Source: Cytidiella melzeri | Lineage: Eukaryota > Basidiomycota > Agaricomycetes > Polyporales > Irpicaceae | Length of the DNA stretch: 64,000 bases | Assembly (NCBI GenBank): GCA_022592445.1 | Contig: JABYQR010000025.1 | Location: 173,200 to 237,199 of the forward strand | Reading direction: 5' to 3' | Shown here: positions 31,920-43,776 of the stretch, in pieces | Layout: every line of letters starts with the position of its first letter | Position numbering within the stretch: position 1 is the first letter of the stretch | The notes under the pieces: model-generated | The model's database searches: none | What the model was told of the DNA's origin: nothing | The model's input: only the letters and a program-made list of their open reading frames with translations | Position numbers and translations under genes: made by a program

Positions 31920-32757
31920 TTTCCAACGAAATCCAGAAGCTAGCAAAGGATGACAAACCAGTTCTTAAAGGCAATAACTATCAAGAATGGAAGATGGCTA
32001 TGCAGGCCACTCTGATGTTCATTGATGGTTGGGACATTGTCAATGGAGCCAGCCAGGCTCTCCTGCTGTTGCAGCAGTGATTGCTAAATGGAAGACATTG
32101 AATGTACGAGTGGCTGGATACCTCTTGTCAAAGATTTCCTTCAATATCAGCAAGTCTAAACTCGACAACTCTAAGATTACTGGTGTGAAGTACATCTGGG
32201 ACACCATGAAGAAAGGGTACAAAAAGTCCAACATACTCGAGAGCATGGTTGCATTCAAGAGATTGAACAGTCTGGTCTTTGATGTAAATCAAGAAATACG
32301 TCCTCAGATTGAAAAGTATCAGACCATGGTCAAAGATGTTGCTACTGCTGGTCTCACTCTTGACAACAAAATAAAGGCTTTCCTGTTGCTGGGAAACCTT
32401 CCTCCTTCATATGATATTGCCTTATCCGCATACATCAGCACTATCGATGACCTGACAAACTTGACTTTGAGTAACATCATTCCTGAGATTGAAGCTGAGG
32501 AAACTAGGCGTCTTCCTAACGAAGCAGGCACCTCTGCTTCAAGGATGACTCAAGTCAAGCAGTTCAATAAAGGTTCAGAGAAGTGTGCCAGATGTGGCAA
32601 GACCAATCATTCTACCGAGGAACACTGGGACACTAAACCGTCCAATAACAATACTCGGAAGAACAAGTCGTCTGGAGCGCAGAACAATCAGCAGCAGAAC
32701 AAGAAGAAACAGGACAACAAGAATGGGAAAAAGGAGAAGGGAAAAGGAAAAGCATGA
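31916..32757 (+). pseudogene. Copia-1 gag with one frameshift
   Basis: Starts MISNEIQKLAKDDKPVLKG with the WK-type copia Gag N-terminus (GNNYQEWKMAMQATL), shifts frame around 32050-32075, and continues through the helical capsid-like region (YIWDTMKKGYKKSN, LLLGNLPPSYD) to a zinc-knuckle-like CARCGKTNHSTEEH and a Lys/Asn-rich tail (KKEKGKGKA). The knuckle has His in the last metal position (CCHH) rather than the usual Cys. Gag would form the virus-like particle. Confidence 0.85.
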
Positions 32758-32780
32758 GTTCAAAGTGTTAACGTAGAAAC

Positions 32781-33535
32781 TGTCGTGGATGGCCCGACTA
32801 GCCCTTATTTTTCGCAATTTACCTCTTGTTTTTATCTGTAAAACTCCGGGCTGCAACCCAGTTGCAACCTCCTCTGCACAAACCCCTTGCACGTCTGTTA
32901 AGCGCCCGTATCACGTGGCTTAGACGCTCCACACAGTCACATTACTTGCTACTATGTCAAACTGGCATGTGACTCAGCTTAAGTAAGATCACATGGCTAC
33001 AAACACATGGCTCAGCCCATAGTTAGGGGTTGACGTCATAGATACCGTTCACATGGACTCCTTTTGTTCTTTCCCTATTGTTCTCTTTATGGAAGGATGT
33101 TCTCACAGGTGTGGGAATGGAATACAATAGTTGGTCTCCTTTTAGATAGATTCTCTCACAAGTAGAGTTCTTGGCAAGGTCTAGACAATAGCTATTGTTC
33201 TCATTTAGGTAGTTCTTTTGTTCTTTGTTCACACGGCTTCTTGCAAAGCCTGCCCTTAACATGGTCTGTGCACAGGTCCCTGAAGTCTATATAAGCAGCT
33301 GCATGTACGCTCCTAGCCCCCATCTCGACCTCTTGGTCTTTACTGGGCTAGGTAAGCAAACCCCTCCTGTATTACATAGCTAGTAGTACCCAATACTAAC
33401 TTGGTCTTTACTGGGCTAGCTACCTGAACAAGGTTTATAGTTGGTGAGAGCATTGTGCTACATGCCTGCCACCACCTTGTTGTTGTCTTCCACATCGTGT
33501 CCCTAGTTGCTGCGTTGAGCTCTGTCTCCGTGACA
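32781..33535 (+). repeat. Solo LTR 'X' inserted between copia-1 gag and pol
   Basis: 755 bp, TGTCGTGGATGG...TCCGTGACA, flanked by a perfect 5-bp target duplication GAAAC (32776-32780, 33536-33540). It contains a TATATAAG box (about 33289) and two copies of TTGGTCTTTACTGGGCTAG about 70 bp apart. Further copies of X lie at 46980-54430 and 54969-57498, and a fragment at 39650-39906. No internal region remains. Confidence 0.9.
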
Positions 33536-36500
33536 GAAACTATGCCTGTATTCGAGAATGAGTCTTTTGAAATGATTACTGGTTCACTCTATTCCTCGCA
33601 CGAGCGTGATACTGTCCAATGGCTTATTGACAGTGGCGCAAGTAGCCATATCACTAACCAATATTCTGACTTTGTACAATATTCTGCTGCAGTAAAACCC
33701 AGATTTTGTTCGGTTGCAGGAAGGAAATTGTCACTTCGGATATTGGGAAGGGAGATCGTGATTATTGACTCGACGCTCAAAAATGGTGTAGTAAGCCGTG
33801 CCACCCTTCAAAATGTTCTTTATATCCCAGACGCAGTTACTCGATTCTTTGCACCTTGTAAGCCTTTGGCCAATGGCTATACAAGTCAGATCACAGCGAA
33901 AGGCTGGACTATACAAAACAAGGGCAAAGATTTCCTGTATGGAAACTGTGACGAGGCAGGCATGTACTACATAAATGCGTGCATAGTAAAACAACAAGAG
34001 ACAGTAGCAGCCATAAAGACTTCTGATAATTACCTGTTGTGGCACAATAGGCTGGGACATCCGTGGAAGCACATTGTTGAGAATCTTCACAAAGGGACTA
34101 AGGGATTACCTGAGCGTATCTCTGTTTTGTCCTTAACTGCTCCATGCCACGGATGTGAACTTGGTCGAGGAAAGCAACTTCCAAAACCACCCTCTTTATC
34201 ATGAGCCAAGGAGCCACTAGAACTGGTTCACTCGGACTTAGCTGAATTTCCTTTGCTTCCGATTGAGGGTTATAAGTATGCCATGACTCTCTTAGACAAT
34301 GCTACTGGTATGGGGAAACAATGTTACCTCAAACATAAAAACCACGCATTATCCGAGTTTAAGAGATGGAAAACATGGGCGGAAAACCAGACTGGTCAAA
34401 AGATGAAGAAGTTTCACAGTGATAGAGGGCCAGAGCTCTTGAATGATGAGTTCACTAAATACCTACATTAGTATGGTATAGAATGTCAGACATCCATGTC
34501 TTATTCACATCAGCAGAATGGTAGAGTGGAACAATGGCAACAGACAATTGTTTATAAAGCAGAAGCTATGCGTCACCACGCTGGTCTTTCCAATGGCTTT
34601 TGGAAGTTGTCATGCAAGGCTGCCGTATATGTTCATAACCGCTTACCAAGTCAGTGTCTTAATTGGCACACACCTATTAAGAAATTTTTGGGTAAAAAAC
34701 CTGATATTTCTCGCCTTCGTGTATTTGGATGTCACACATACGTTTTTATACGCAAGGAACATTGTCAGAACAAGCTGTCTGCCAAGGCAGCTCCTATGAT
34801 ATTTGCTGGATATAAACCTGGTCTTAAGGGTTACTGGTTCTGGGATAAACAACGGATAGTCTTAGCGACCGATGTAAAGTTTGACAAGAATGCTTTCCCA
34901 TATTGTACCGATATTGATACTTCTCTTTCCAAACAGCCCCATCCCGACAATAATCCACAAACTCTACATGATATCAATTTACCTTTTGTTGATGAGAACA
35001 ATGATGCTGGTCACAATGAGCTTGATGATAGAGATGATAATCATTTAAGACAACAAGAACTGCAGAATCCTCCTCAGCAGCCTGTACCTCAGCCAAGAGC
35101 ACTCAGTTGTGATACCCACGGCACATGAGTCAGTAGACTGCAGCAAGCACTGCCTCAGCCTTCATGTTCAAACGCACGTCAACCAGTACAGCAGCCACCA
35201 CCGTCTCCACCAAAGAGATCAACTGCTGGAAAGAATCCTTTGCTTGGTTTTAATCCAGTCCAAGAAGTGAAGCGTAATGAACAGGCAGTTGCATGCGATA
35301 AGGGTATTAAAAAGCGACAAAAGGAGCAAATGGCTGAATGGAGACAATCAACAAAGCCATCAGTACCTAGACCAGTAAGACGTACAGCGTCTACTCCAGT
35401 ACCTGAATCTTGTAGATTACCTTTTCACACCGGAGGAATCAAACATTGATCTTCCATCTGATCTGCTGAGTCAATCAGAGGATCAATCTGAATCTCTAGA
35501 ACATATATTGTCATCATATGTCACGGTGTTTGCAATGAACAAATTTCCTCAGACTTGGAAACAAGCAATGAAAAGTGACAATAGAGATTTATGGTATGCT
35601 GCTGCACAAGACGAAATTGCCTCTCAAATGAAGAATGGCAATTAGAAGCTTGTTAAACGACCAGAACCCTCACAAAGAATAGTCAAATGCAAATGGGTCT
35701 GTGCGGTCAAATCTGAGGGTCGTTACAAAGCACATCTTGTAGCAAAAGGCTTCACGCAAGTTGAAGGAATCAATTATCAAGAAACCTTCTCACCAGTCAC
35801 ACATTTTGAGTCCATACACACGCTACTAGCTATAGCTGCACTTGAGAATTGGGAAACCGAGGCACTGGACGTAAAAACAGCATTCCTGTATGGCGAACTG
35901 GATGAGGAAATCTATATGGAACAACCAGAAGGTTTTGTAGAGAATGGAAAAGAGGACCATGTTGGTTTGCTTAAGAAAGCCATTTATGGACTTAAACAAG
36001 CGCTTTGAGCATATTGAGTCTGATGCTGGTGTATACATATATCACCAACAAGGGGGGACTTTGATGCTTATTCTCTATGTTGATGACATATTTCCTGTTG
36101 GCAACGATAAAGCTGGGATCAAAGCACTCAGAACTAATCTCATGAATCAATATGAGATACGTGACTTAGGAGAAGCAAAGCTAATCCTAGGCATGCAAGT
36201 GCATAGAAATCATAAAGAGCGTACACTCTACCTTTCTCAAGGGTTGTACATTGAAGATGCTCTTAAACATTTTTAAATGATCAATGCTAATCCTGCCCGT
36301 ACACCTTTACCATCTAGACTAGAACTTTGTTAAGTGGATTCCGACTACACAGCGGAACACAAGCATAAAAGTTTGTATCAAGCCTTGATTGGTACACTCA
36401 TATATGTTATGATCGACACTCGTCTCAACATTTTATATGCTGTCATACGTCTTTCTCAGTAGATGTCGAATCCCACTCAGATCCATATTAACGCTGCAAA

Positions 36501-37050
36501 GTACATACTCCATTATCTACTTGGTACTCAGTCATACGCTATCAAGTATGATGGATGCAGCCAATCTGGACTAGTTGGGTACTCAGACGCAGACTGGGCT
36601 GAGAACAAAGACAATAGACATTCTACTACTGGCTATGCATTCCTTCTGGCCAAAGGTGCAGTGTCATGGGTCTCGAGGAAACAGAAGACCGTAGCACTCT
36701 CTTCAATGGAAGCAGAGTACATGGCATTATGCGACACAGCGAGGCAGTGTGCTTGGATATGTACTATGCTTACCGGATCAGATATGTCACCAAAAGGTCC
36801 CACTACAATCTATTGCAATGACCATGGTGCCATCTGCTTTACAAAGAATCCAAAGATTGAAGCTCATCCAAAGCACATTGACATTTGTTATCACTATGTC
36901 TGCAAGTTTGTAAATGACAATAAAAAAGCAGAATTCTATGCTAACCCAACTGAAGACCAAGTTGCTGATATTATGACCAAGTCATTGGCATTTCAGAAAC
37001 AGTCTAAATTCAGTGGGAGTTTTGGACTAGTGAACTTCACCGCACCCTAA
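33536..37050 (+). pseudogene. Copia-1 pol: protease, integrase, reverse transcriptase, RNase H
   Basis: In order: aspartic protease (LIDSGASSHIT, about 33625), GAG-pre-integrase HHCC domain (HNRLGH...CHGC), integrase core with DDE residues (HSDLA, SDRGPEL, NGRVEQ; 34225-34560), reverse transcriptase (WVCAVKSEGRYKAHLVAKG to YVDD at about 36080) and RNase H (GYSDADWAENKDNRHSTTGYAF, ALSSMEAEY). Breaks: stops at 34202, about 34469, 35643, 36006 and 36273, among others, and a short deletion after AIYGLKQA (about 36000) that removes the following conserved block. The YVDD active site itself is intact. Confidence 0.9.
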
Positions 37051-37107
37051 TGAGATGCTGTCATTCAAAGTAGCTCAAAGCGAAATGATGTTGCCATCAA
37101 ATGAGAG

Positions 37108-37594
37108 TGTCAGAGTTGTATCGCTGATTATTGCAGATCAGATCTATGGACAATGTAGATTAGATATGTAGATAGATAAGATCAGATAGTACATAGCATG
37201 TGATTCCATCATCATTATGGCCACACACGATGCGATACTTGCACCTTATTGCATTGTGTTCCAGTAGTCTCCATGACTGAATAGCAGAAGTCCCATGAGG
37301 CTTCTGCATGACTCATATTTCATATACCAAATGTATTGAGCTTACTAAAGGCTCAGTCAGCACCATTCAGTTATGTAGGATGCTCAGTCATTGCTTACAT
37401 TCTCTATTCAGTAGTATTAGCAAGAAGGACTGTGCATTACCCATCCTTACTCATATGACATTACTGTAGCATTAGTAATCTAGTTACAGACATGTATATA
37501 TACCGCTCCTAGAGAGCAGAGAAATAAAAAAGACACTTACTCCCAGAGTTAGTTGACCTTCCAAGTCATCCCCTACACTTGCAACTTTCAAACA
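37108..37594 (+). repeat. Copia-1 3' LTR
   Basis: 487 bp from TGTCAGAGTTGTATCG to CTTTCAAACA, preceded by a short purine tract. It gives the empty-site sequence for the TIR element in the 5' LTR. A solo copy lies in inverted orientation at 45937-46427. Confidence 0.9.
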
Positions 37595-37599
37595 CATCT

Positions 37600-37741
37600 C
37601 AGCCGAGCAGTCCTGCGCATACATGGCAAAGTCTGGGAGAAACTGAACTCCGTGGCCTGCTAAGTCACTCACGCAAAACCTTCTGAACAAATAGTCTTGA
37701 ACCAGACATGAAGGGAGGGCGTGGACGTTGCTGAAGCTCAT
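37600..37741 (-). other. Coding-like fragment cut by copia-1
   Basis: On the minus strand a frame opens with MSFSNVHALPSCLVQDY at 37741 and stays open to the copia-1 junction (final residues ...YAQDCSAEM). Its composition is protein-like (aromatic, Cys and Leu spread, no low complexity). If copia-1 is removed, the frame continues at 27739 for about a dozen codons and stops. No family is recognised. It may be an exon of a host gene or part of an older repeat. Confidence 0.35.
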
Positions 37742-38148
37742 GCCTTCTTTGGAGAGTGAAGTTCAAAATAGACACATGAACTACACTCTGTAATATGTAG
37801 TGTAATTGGTCAGTGTGGGGTACTGCTCAGTCACACCTGCTCAGAATCAGAATTTTTTGTTTCAAGGTAGCAAAGTTCCCACAGTCTTGATAAGGGAATT
37901 ATGCAGCTGTGTATGGTCACTGCAGTAGTGGTTATTGCATCAGCTGGGGTGTGCAGATATGGGTTATGTAGACCAAGTAGCACATAGCACTTTAGGAGAA
38001 CTGCACATATATGTATGCCTGTGTTCTAGTAGCACAGGAAATGACATGGAAAGCACGCAGTACAACTCCAGAGGATGCCTACAGCATACATCTGAGGCCA
38101 AGTACTAGCCTGAGTCATTCACTCAATATGATTGCCTCTGGTACAAGT

Positions 38149-38379
38149 TGTTAGACAGTGACCTGCCCAAGGGAGAGGAATAGGAAACAGGGCGGGACAA
38201 TGGGAGTGGGAAGGTGCATAGAGAGGGGTTCTCGGAAATGGCTGATTGGCCTTATTGCTCAACAATCTGGTACAGCGTTCCCCATCTTGACAAACATTGT
38301 ACCAGGTAAGCAATTGTATTTGTATCTTGCAGTTGTACCTTTATCTTGACAAACATTGTACCAGTCATACGGGTTAATG
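38149..38379 (+). repeat. Element Z 5' LTR
   Basis: 231 bp, similar to 41115-41372. It contains two ACAAACATTGTACCAG blocks. The right LTR has an extra short duplication (GGCAGGAAGGTGCATAGAG region), which explains its greater length. Confidence 0.85.
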
Positions 38380-38392
38380 GGTTATGAGCCCC

Positions 38393-39649
38393 GTTGCTCT
38401 GTAACTTCCCTACCAGCAGTAGTGGTACTTAGGATTGTAATACAATCCTGGGTAGTTACCCAGAAAACAGTGTTTAACTTTGCCAGGCTTTGTGATTGTG
38501 ATAGTACTACCTGGCCTCATTGTAATACAAAACACTAGGCATTGTCATTAGTCACCCTGCTATTGTAATTATGATATGGCCGTTGTAATTACTACCGGAA
38601 CCTTTTAATACCTCCCCATAGCCTTGTACATGCATTGTAATTACTGCCGGACACTTTGTAATAATACCCAAACCTTTGTAATACTTACCTATGGTCGTTG
38701 TTATTACAGCCCTACCAGTTCCGAGGTCCCTAGTAGAGCCGTAGATCATGCTGACCAAACCACTACTTTCTATAATAGGTAGGGCTGATCAAATCTGACC
38801 TAATTGGGTAGGTGAAATAAGCTCTCAAATATTAAAAGCTGAAAAGGCAGCCACATTAAAAAGATGATGGTTCCTGGCTGCCTAAAGAGGTAGTGTAGCT
38901 GTGAAACCACCATCAAATGTGCCTGGGAGGTCTTTCCGCTCACCAGGGCACTTGAGCGCTTAATTTCCTTTTTGGGTCGTGGCCATAGAATATACAGGGG
39001 GTGGGAATTGCTGCATTCCTCTGGTGAATAACATGTTACTATATACAGAAAGACTCTAAATGAGCTCCTGACGATGAATCTGTAAGCAGAATTGTAAGGT
39101 GATGCTTAGAAATAGTAAAAAAGCGATATTTGTGTTCTGGCCAATTTTCCCAGGGTATAATCAGCCTGCAGTAAATGCTACAGATGCGCTATCCCTTGGA
39201 TAACTTAGGACAGTCATTCTGTATGTGTTAGGCATTCTCAGAATTAATTTGGGGATGTTCGAAGTAGCTGAAAATGCGGCCACTTGCTATGAATGGCCAC
39301 ACTTTGATGGATGAATATTAACTCACTGCACACATTTAAAATTATTCTGGGGCATGGGAGTTAATGCTATACGTCATATCAATGACATGAAAAAGGATAA
39401 TGTCAATAGCTACTCTGTGTGTGTCACAATATGCATGCTCTCCTCCTTCCCTCCCAAAACACCAAAAAGCGCCCTCTCTTGGCCCAACCACTTACAGTAT
39501 CACCAAGATACTATCATACACCTATAAACATATACATAAAGGTATGAAACACAAATTTTTAGCCACCCCCAGCAGTATTCATGATTATATAGGCCTAAAC
39601 CTCCTTAAAAAGGCAAAATAGAAGGTCAGAGCCTTACAGTTCAGCAAGG
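38393..39649. other. Leader and unassigned interior of element Z
   Basis: About 1.25 kb after the primer binding site. It is rich in TTGTAATAC-like short repeats (38420-38710) and A/T-rich blocks. No gag or other coding sequence is recognised. Confidence 0.35.
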
Positions 39650-39906
39650 CACTAGACTTTATGCAAGTTGCTAGCCCAGTAAAGACCAAGTTAGTATTTT
39701 TACTACCAGCTATATAGCACAGGAGGGTGTGGCTTACCTAGCCCAGTAAAGACCAAGAGGTCAAGATGGGGGGCTAGGAGCGTACATGCAGCAGTATATA
39801 TAGACTTCAGGGACCTGCGCACACACCATGTTAAGGACAGGCTTTGCAAGAAGCCGTGTGAATGAAGAACAATAGAACTACCTAAAGAAGAACAATAGCT
39901 ATTGTC
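39650..39906 (-). repeat. Fragment of LTR X inside element Z
   Basis: About 255 bp match LTR X in inverted orientation, including both CTAGCCCAGTAAAGACCAAG repeats and the ACAATAGCTATTGT motif. The fragment abuts reverse transcriptase sequence directly (VKIAFLNG from about 39900), so it marks a recombination or deletion junction. Confidence 0.75.
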
Positions 39907-41098
39907 AAGATTGCATTCTTGAATGGACCTCTCTCCAAGGAGATATATATGCGTTGTCTGGAAATTGCGGGATCTGGATAATAGCAATTACATAAAGGAC
40001 TATATGGACTCAAACAAGCAGGAAGGACATGGTACCCTGAATTTGACAAAAGATATGCTCAGCTCAGTTTTGATAGGTGCCACTCTGATTGGAGTGTACG
40101 TGTGCATCGCCTGAAGAATGAGGTGTCTATGTCTGCAACAAGCGTTGACAATGTCTTGCTTGCCTCAACTTCAAGAGCCGAATTGGACCTGGTTGCAAAG
40201 CAGCTGAACTCAATATTGAAAATCAGAACAACAGAGACGTTCAGTGGTTGCTTGGCTGCAAAATTGTCAGAGATTGGGGCCGACAAACACTTTTCCTATC
40301 TCAAGAAGCTTATATACAATTCATCCTACGCACATTCAACATGGAGCATTGCAACTCCGTCACCACACCTCTCCCTTCACATGTAACACTCTCAACCGCC
40401 GATTGTCCCAAAACCAACAAGAAACGTGAACAAGTCAAGGACCTACCGTATTGCACAGTCTTTGGGAAGGTCATGTACTTAGTGACCACGCGCTGACCCG
40501 ATATTGTGTTTGCTGTCCGCGAGCTGGCAGGATACATGTCAAGCTATGGCAAAAAGCACTGGACAGCGGCAAAACACCTTCTCCAATACTTGCAAGGTAC
40601 AAGGTCCCTCGGCATATGGCTAGGACACAAGGATCATCCCTATCCAATCTTCTGATGTTTCACAGACTCAGATTGGGGCTTGTCTGAGCATAGGAAGTCT
40701 ATCTTGGGATATGTTATGATGATAACTCACTGATTTTGTGGAGCTCAAAACAACAGGCGGTCGTGGCTCTGTCATTGTGCAAGGCAGAATATCTTGCCTG
40801 CACTCATGCAGCTTGCCAAATAATGTTCATCTGGCAGTTACTCAAAGAACTTGGATTTCCTCAACAGCATGCTACAATCTTGTTCTGCAACAATAACAGA
40901 ACAGTAGCTTGTACTCACAATCCTCACGGTCACACGCACATGAAGCATAATGGCATACAAATTCATTTCATCAGAGACAGTGTCAACAAGAAACTCATCG
41001 ACGTACATCGGGTACCAGCGAGAGAAAACAGCAGATGTTTTCACAAAATCCCTGCCACAAATTCCACACGGGCGAGCCCTCAAACTGTCAAAACTTGA
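39907..41098 (+). pseudogene. Element Z pol remnant (reverse transcriptase and RNase H)
   Basis: Recognisable copia pieces in several frames: AFLNGPLSKEIYM (reverse transcriptase), LYGLKQAGRTWYPEFDKRYA, then RNase H (SSKQQAVVALSLCKAEYLACTHAA) and the C-terminal HIKHNGIQIHFIRD-like end. Frameshifts and stops separate them. Protease, integrase and gag are absent. Confidence 0.8.
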
Positions 41099-41114
41099 TG
41101 CAGGTCAAGGGGGG

Positions 41115-41372
41115 TGTTAGACAGTGACCCGCCTGAGGGAGAGGAATAGGAAAGAGGGTGGGACAATGGGAGCAGGAAGGTGCATAGAGAGGACAGGAAG
41201 GCAGGAAGGTGCATAGAGGGGTTCTTGGAAACAGCCAATTGGCCTTATTGCTCAACAACCTGGTAAAGTGTTACTCATCTAGAAAAATGTTGTGCCAGGT
41301 AAGCATTTGTATTTGTATCTTGCAGTCATACATTTATCTTGACAAATGTTGCACCAGTCATACGAATTAACA
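41115..41372 (+). repeat. Element Z 3' LTR
   Basis: 258 bp, starting TGTTAGACAGTG directly after the AAGGGGGG polypurine tract and ending TTAACA; followed by the CAAGT target repeat. Confidence 0.85.
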
Positions 41373-41538
41373 CAAGTGCTGAACCTAGTCATACACTGAG
41401 TATTGCACTTAGTAATACAGTATAATAGCTAAAGTAGACATGACGTATGGTGGTTGTTTACATAATTAGATACAGACATGTATATGAGCAGAGCTGCTGA
41501 AGCAGCAAGAAAAATAAGACTCATCTTAAAGCTTAACA

Positions 41539-42557
41539 GCTCTACCCCTCACACACAACTTCCACATTGTTACTGATCCATTCTGTTTGAGTCTTGATGT
41601 GTAGATCAGATAACTTGACCTTGATTGAATCCATCACGACTGTTATGTTATCTTGCATTCCTTGTATTCAAACCATCACAACCTGTTGTTCATCTTGCAT
41701 TGCAATCATCTCGTCCGTGTGTTGTCTCTTGCCTCTGATGCTGCCTAAATTCACTTTCCCCCAGTCCAAGACCTCAACATTGACAACAACAGTACATGTG
41801 GTATTGTCTATATCCTCAAGGGACCCACAGCCACTGCTCCCAACTGTGTTGCCTACATGGAGCAGCATGCTGTTGGGTGCCAAAACCCCACCACTGTGTG
41901 AGACATCTTCTATGAGATTGCAGCCACCCCTCGACAGATATACCTCATCAAGAAGCTGCTTCCAATGCATCCTGCTTTTGCAGACTGGAAGTACCACACT
42001 CACCCCCCTCCTCACTCGTCCCAATACCATCCAGCCACTTCCCACTGGCAAGGTGCATGTGACATGTGACTGAAAAATTGTTCCAGTGCATGCCAGTGCT
42101 TGGAGCTGTTGCAACATGTAACACTGTTGTTCTATGCCACAAGATTTGATGGGAAATACAAATATTGACACTCTTTTCTATAATACAATGAATGCAATCA
42201 ATGGGAAACCACTGAGTTTGTTACTAGCACTTCAAAATTTGTTATGTGGGTGCATTTTCCAATCAAAACACAGTTTTCAATTTCTCAGCAAGCACATCAC
42301 CGGGGACATTGCATTGGTGGTACAAGAACTCGCCAGGTGCATGTCAGATTACAGGGAGAAACACTGGGCGGCAGCGAAGCATCTGCTGAGGTACCTTCAA
42401 GAAACTGGAACGACTGGTCTGTCCCTGGGCCACCAAAATCATCCTTACCCAATTTTTCGAGCTTTCGCAGATTCAGACTGGGGCTCAGCCAAGAACAGGA
42501 AATCAATCTCCGGATACCTGATGATGATCGGGAATCCTGGAGTTCAAAACAACAGGT
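41539..42557 (+). pseudogene. Copia remnant behind LTR Y, ending in RNase H
   Basis: Downstream of LTR Y a degenerate region leads into copia RNase H (MSDYREKHWAAAKHLLRYLQ, then FADSDWGSAKNRKSISGYL and SSKQQ), where it stops abruptly at about 42557 against a host gene. The 41540-42150 part has weak protein-like stretches that I cannot assign. No Y 3' LTR is present. Confidence 0.7.
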
Positions 42558-43776
42558 CTCGTTTTTCACCCGAACGACCCTTCTCTGCAATACCACCAGG
42601 ACGGTAGGCTTGCAAGAAAACGTCTGCGTCCTTGACGAGCGACGCGAGAGTTTCACGATCAGGAGCGGAGGTGAGGTCTAACTGAGTAGTACGTTTCCCT
42701 CGAGAAGATTCTGTGTCCAGGAGAGGCTAAATTTGGAGATGTGACCCAGAGCACGTCGGCACCGTGGGCTTTGAGGAATACAAGGTTGAGATATCGAACA
42801 ATATTTTATTTAGAAACCAGGAAAATGGCACGTACCAGCAAGAGTCCGACCGCAAACTGGACCGGCCAGTACACGGGTCAGATCCGGTACTCTAACACTT
42901 TTTAAAGCCCTCGCGTGATAGCATCATGTCTCGAGGCATTTGATATCTTGCGTATCACGACAGGCGATACTCCTTCGAGGTGCGGCAAAGAGTCCCATTG
43001 GTCAAAAGTCCGCAACGCTTTTGCTACCATTCCTCGCTTCGCAGCTTCTTCCTCAAATGCGAACGAATCCCGATCGAGCAGAGTGGATGCACCGCGTACT
43101 TGGTTGCCGCGCATTTTAGTATGGACAGTATGCCGTCTCGATGACCACGCGTGTGCATGTTCACAGCATGATGCGTCAATCATGGAGGTTGCGTACACGG
43201 AGAAGAATTGTATGCGTGCTGAGGAAAGCTGATGTGTATCCTAAACCAGTTGTTATCTTTGAATCTTGTATGTGTCGGCAAGGAGATCGAACAGCTCGCC
43301 GTCTGGAAGGAGCCCGTCTACGGTGTAGTACCCTTCGAATTCTGTAATCGAGGGTGAACGACTCAGTCACAGATACAAGCAGAAGATTTGGATGGCATTG
43401 TGAGTGCACAGAGAGCGAGACGCACTGAACTCCAAGACGGTGTGCCGGGCATCGATTTGGACGTCCTGTTGTACGCCAGCACGCAATTCATAAAAATATG
43501 CAGCGCTCAAACCCGAAAGCCCAATAGCAGTCTTACATGGGAAATCAATGTCAGTGGTACATATTCTGATGCCACATGAGCTTACCTGAGCTACAGTCCC
43601 AAGCCGAAACGAGGAGTCCACAGTGGGATCAGGCTGTGGGTTGAGCACGAGGCGTGTAAGCCGGCTAGCTGGTAGGCCTGTGGGTCTCCAGGGTAACTCT
43701 GCAGCTGCGCGATGGGCCATTCTTTCAGCACAACGTCAGGAGAGGAACCCGGTTTGTGAAGGTCAATGTTTGGCAA
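42558..43776 (-). pseudogene. CoA-transferase family III (CaiB/BaiF) gene, 3' truncated
   Basis: Conserved pieces run leftward: RLTRLVLNPQPDPTVDSSF and GTVAQ (about 43670-43580), LSGLSAAYFYELRAG to DARHTVLEFS (43520-43420), NWFRIHISFP (about 43250), HRDGILSILKCAATK and ALLDRDSFAFEEEAAKRG, then VPDLTRVLAGPVCGRTLA (42890-42840) and AHGADVLWVTSP, with ADVFLQAYRPGGIAEKG near 42600. The order and spacing fit fungal CaiB/BaiF CoA-transferases, which move CoA between organic acids. Several short introns separate the pieces. The coding sequence ends against copia RNase H at about 42557, so the C-terminal half, including the usual catalytic Asp region, is missing. The start is uncertain (ATG at 43720 or 43776, or an upstream exon). 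Confidence 0.8.

Larger units (their letters stand above)
27745..37594 (+). mobile_element. Ty1/copia retrotransposon 'copia-1', nearly complete but degenerate
   Basis: LTRs at 27745-28954 (enlarged by an insertion) and 37108-37594; 5-bp target duplication CATCT at 27740-27744 and 37595-37599. Order: 5' LTR, half-tRNA-type primer binding site, an extra upstream reading frame, acidic ORF, gag, solo LTR X, then protease, integrase, reverse transcriptase and RNase H, purine-rich tract AAATGAGAG, 3' LTR. Integrase before reverse transcriptase identifies the Ty1/copia class. Several in-frame stops, a gag frameshift and a deletion in the reverse transcriptase show it is inactive. Confidence 0.92.
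38149..41372 (+). mobile_element. Short copia element 'Z' nested in LTR Y
   Basis: LTRs 38149-38379 and 41115-41372 start TGTTAGACAGTG; the right copy ends TTAACA. The element is flanked by 5-bp repeats CAAGT (38144-38148, 41373-41377). The primer site GGTTATGAGCCCC follows the left LTR (38380-38392), and a polypurine tract AAGGGGGG precedes the right LTR. The interior is only about 2.7 kb and keeps just the 3' half of pol plus unrelated sequence, so it is a deletion derivative. Confidence 0.85.
37859..41538 (+). repeat. LTR 'Y', interrupted by copia element Z
   Basis: The two halves (37859-38148 and 41373-41538) together match, in inverted orientation, the solo copy at 56584-57014. The LTR ends TTAAAGCTTAACA. 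Shared blocks include GTTCCCACAGTCTTGATA, GGAAATGACATGGAAAGC and CAGAGCTGCTGAAGCAGC. The left boundary (TGTTTCAAGG) is less certain than the right. Confidence 0.75.

Noticed and set aside
41668..42171. 167-aa minus-strand frame
   Set aside because: It is antisense to degenerate copia sequence behind LTR Y and shows no domain.
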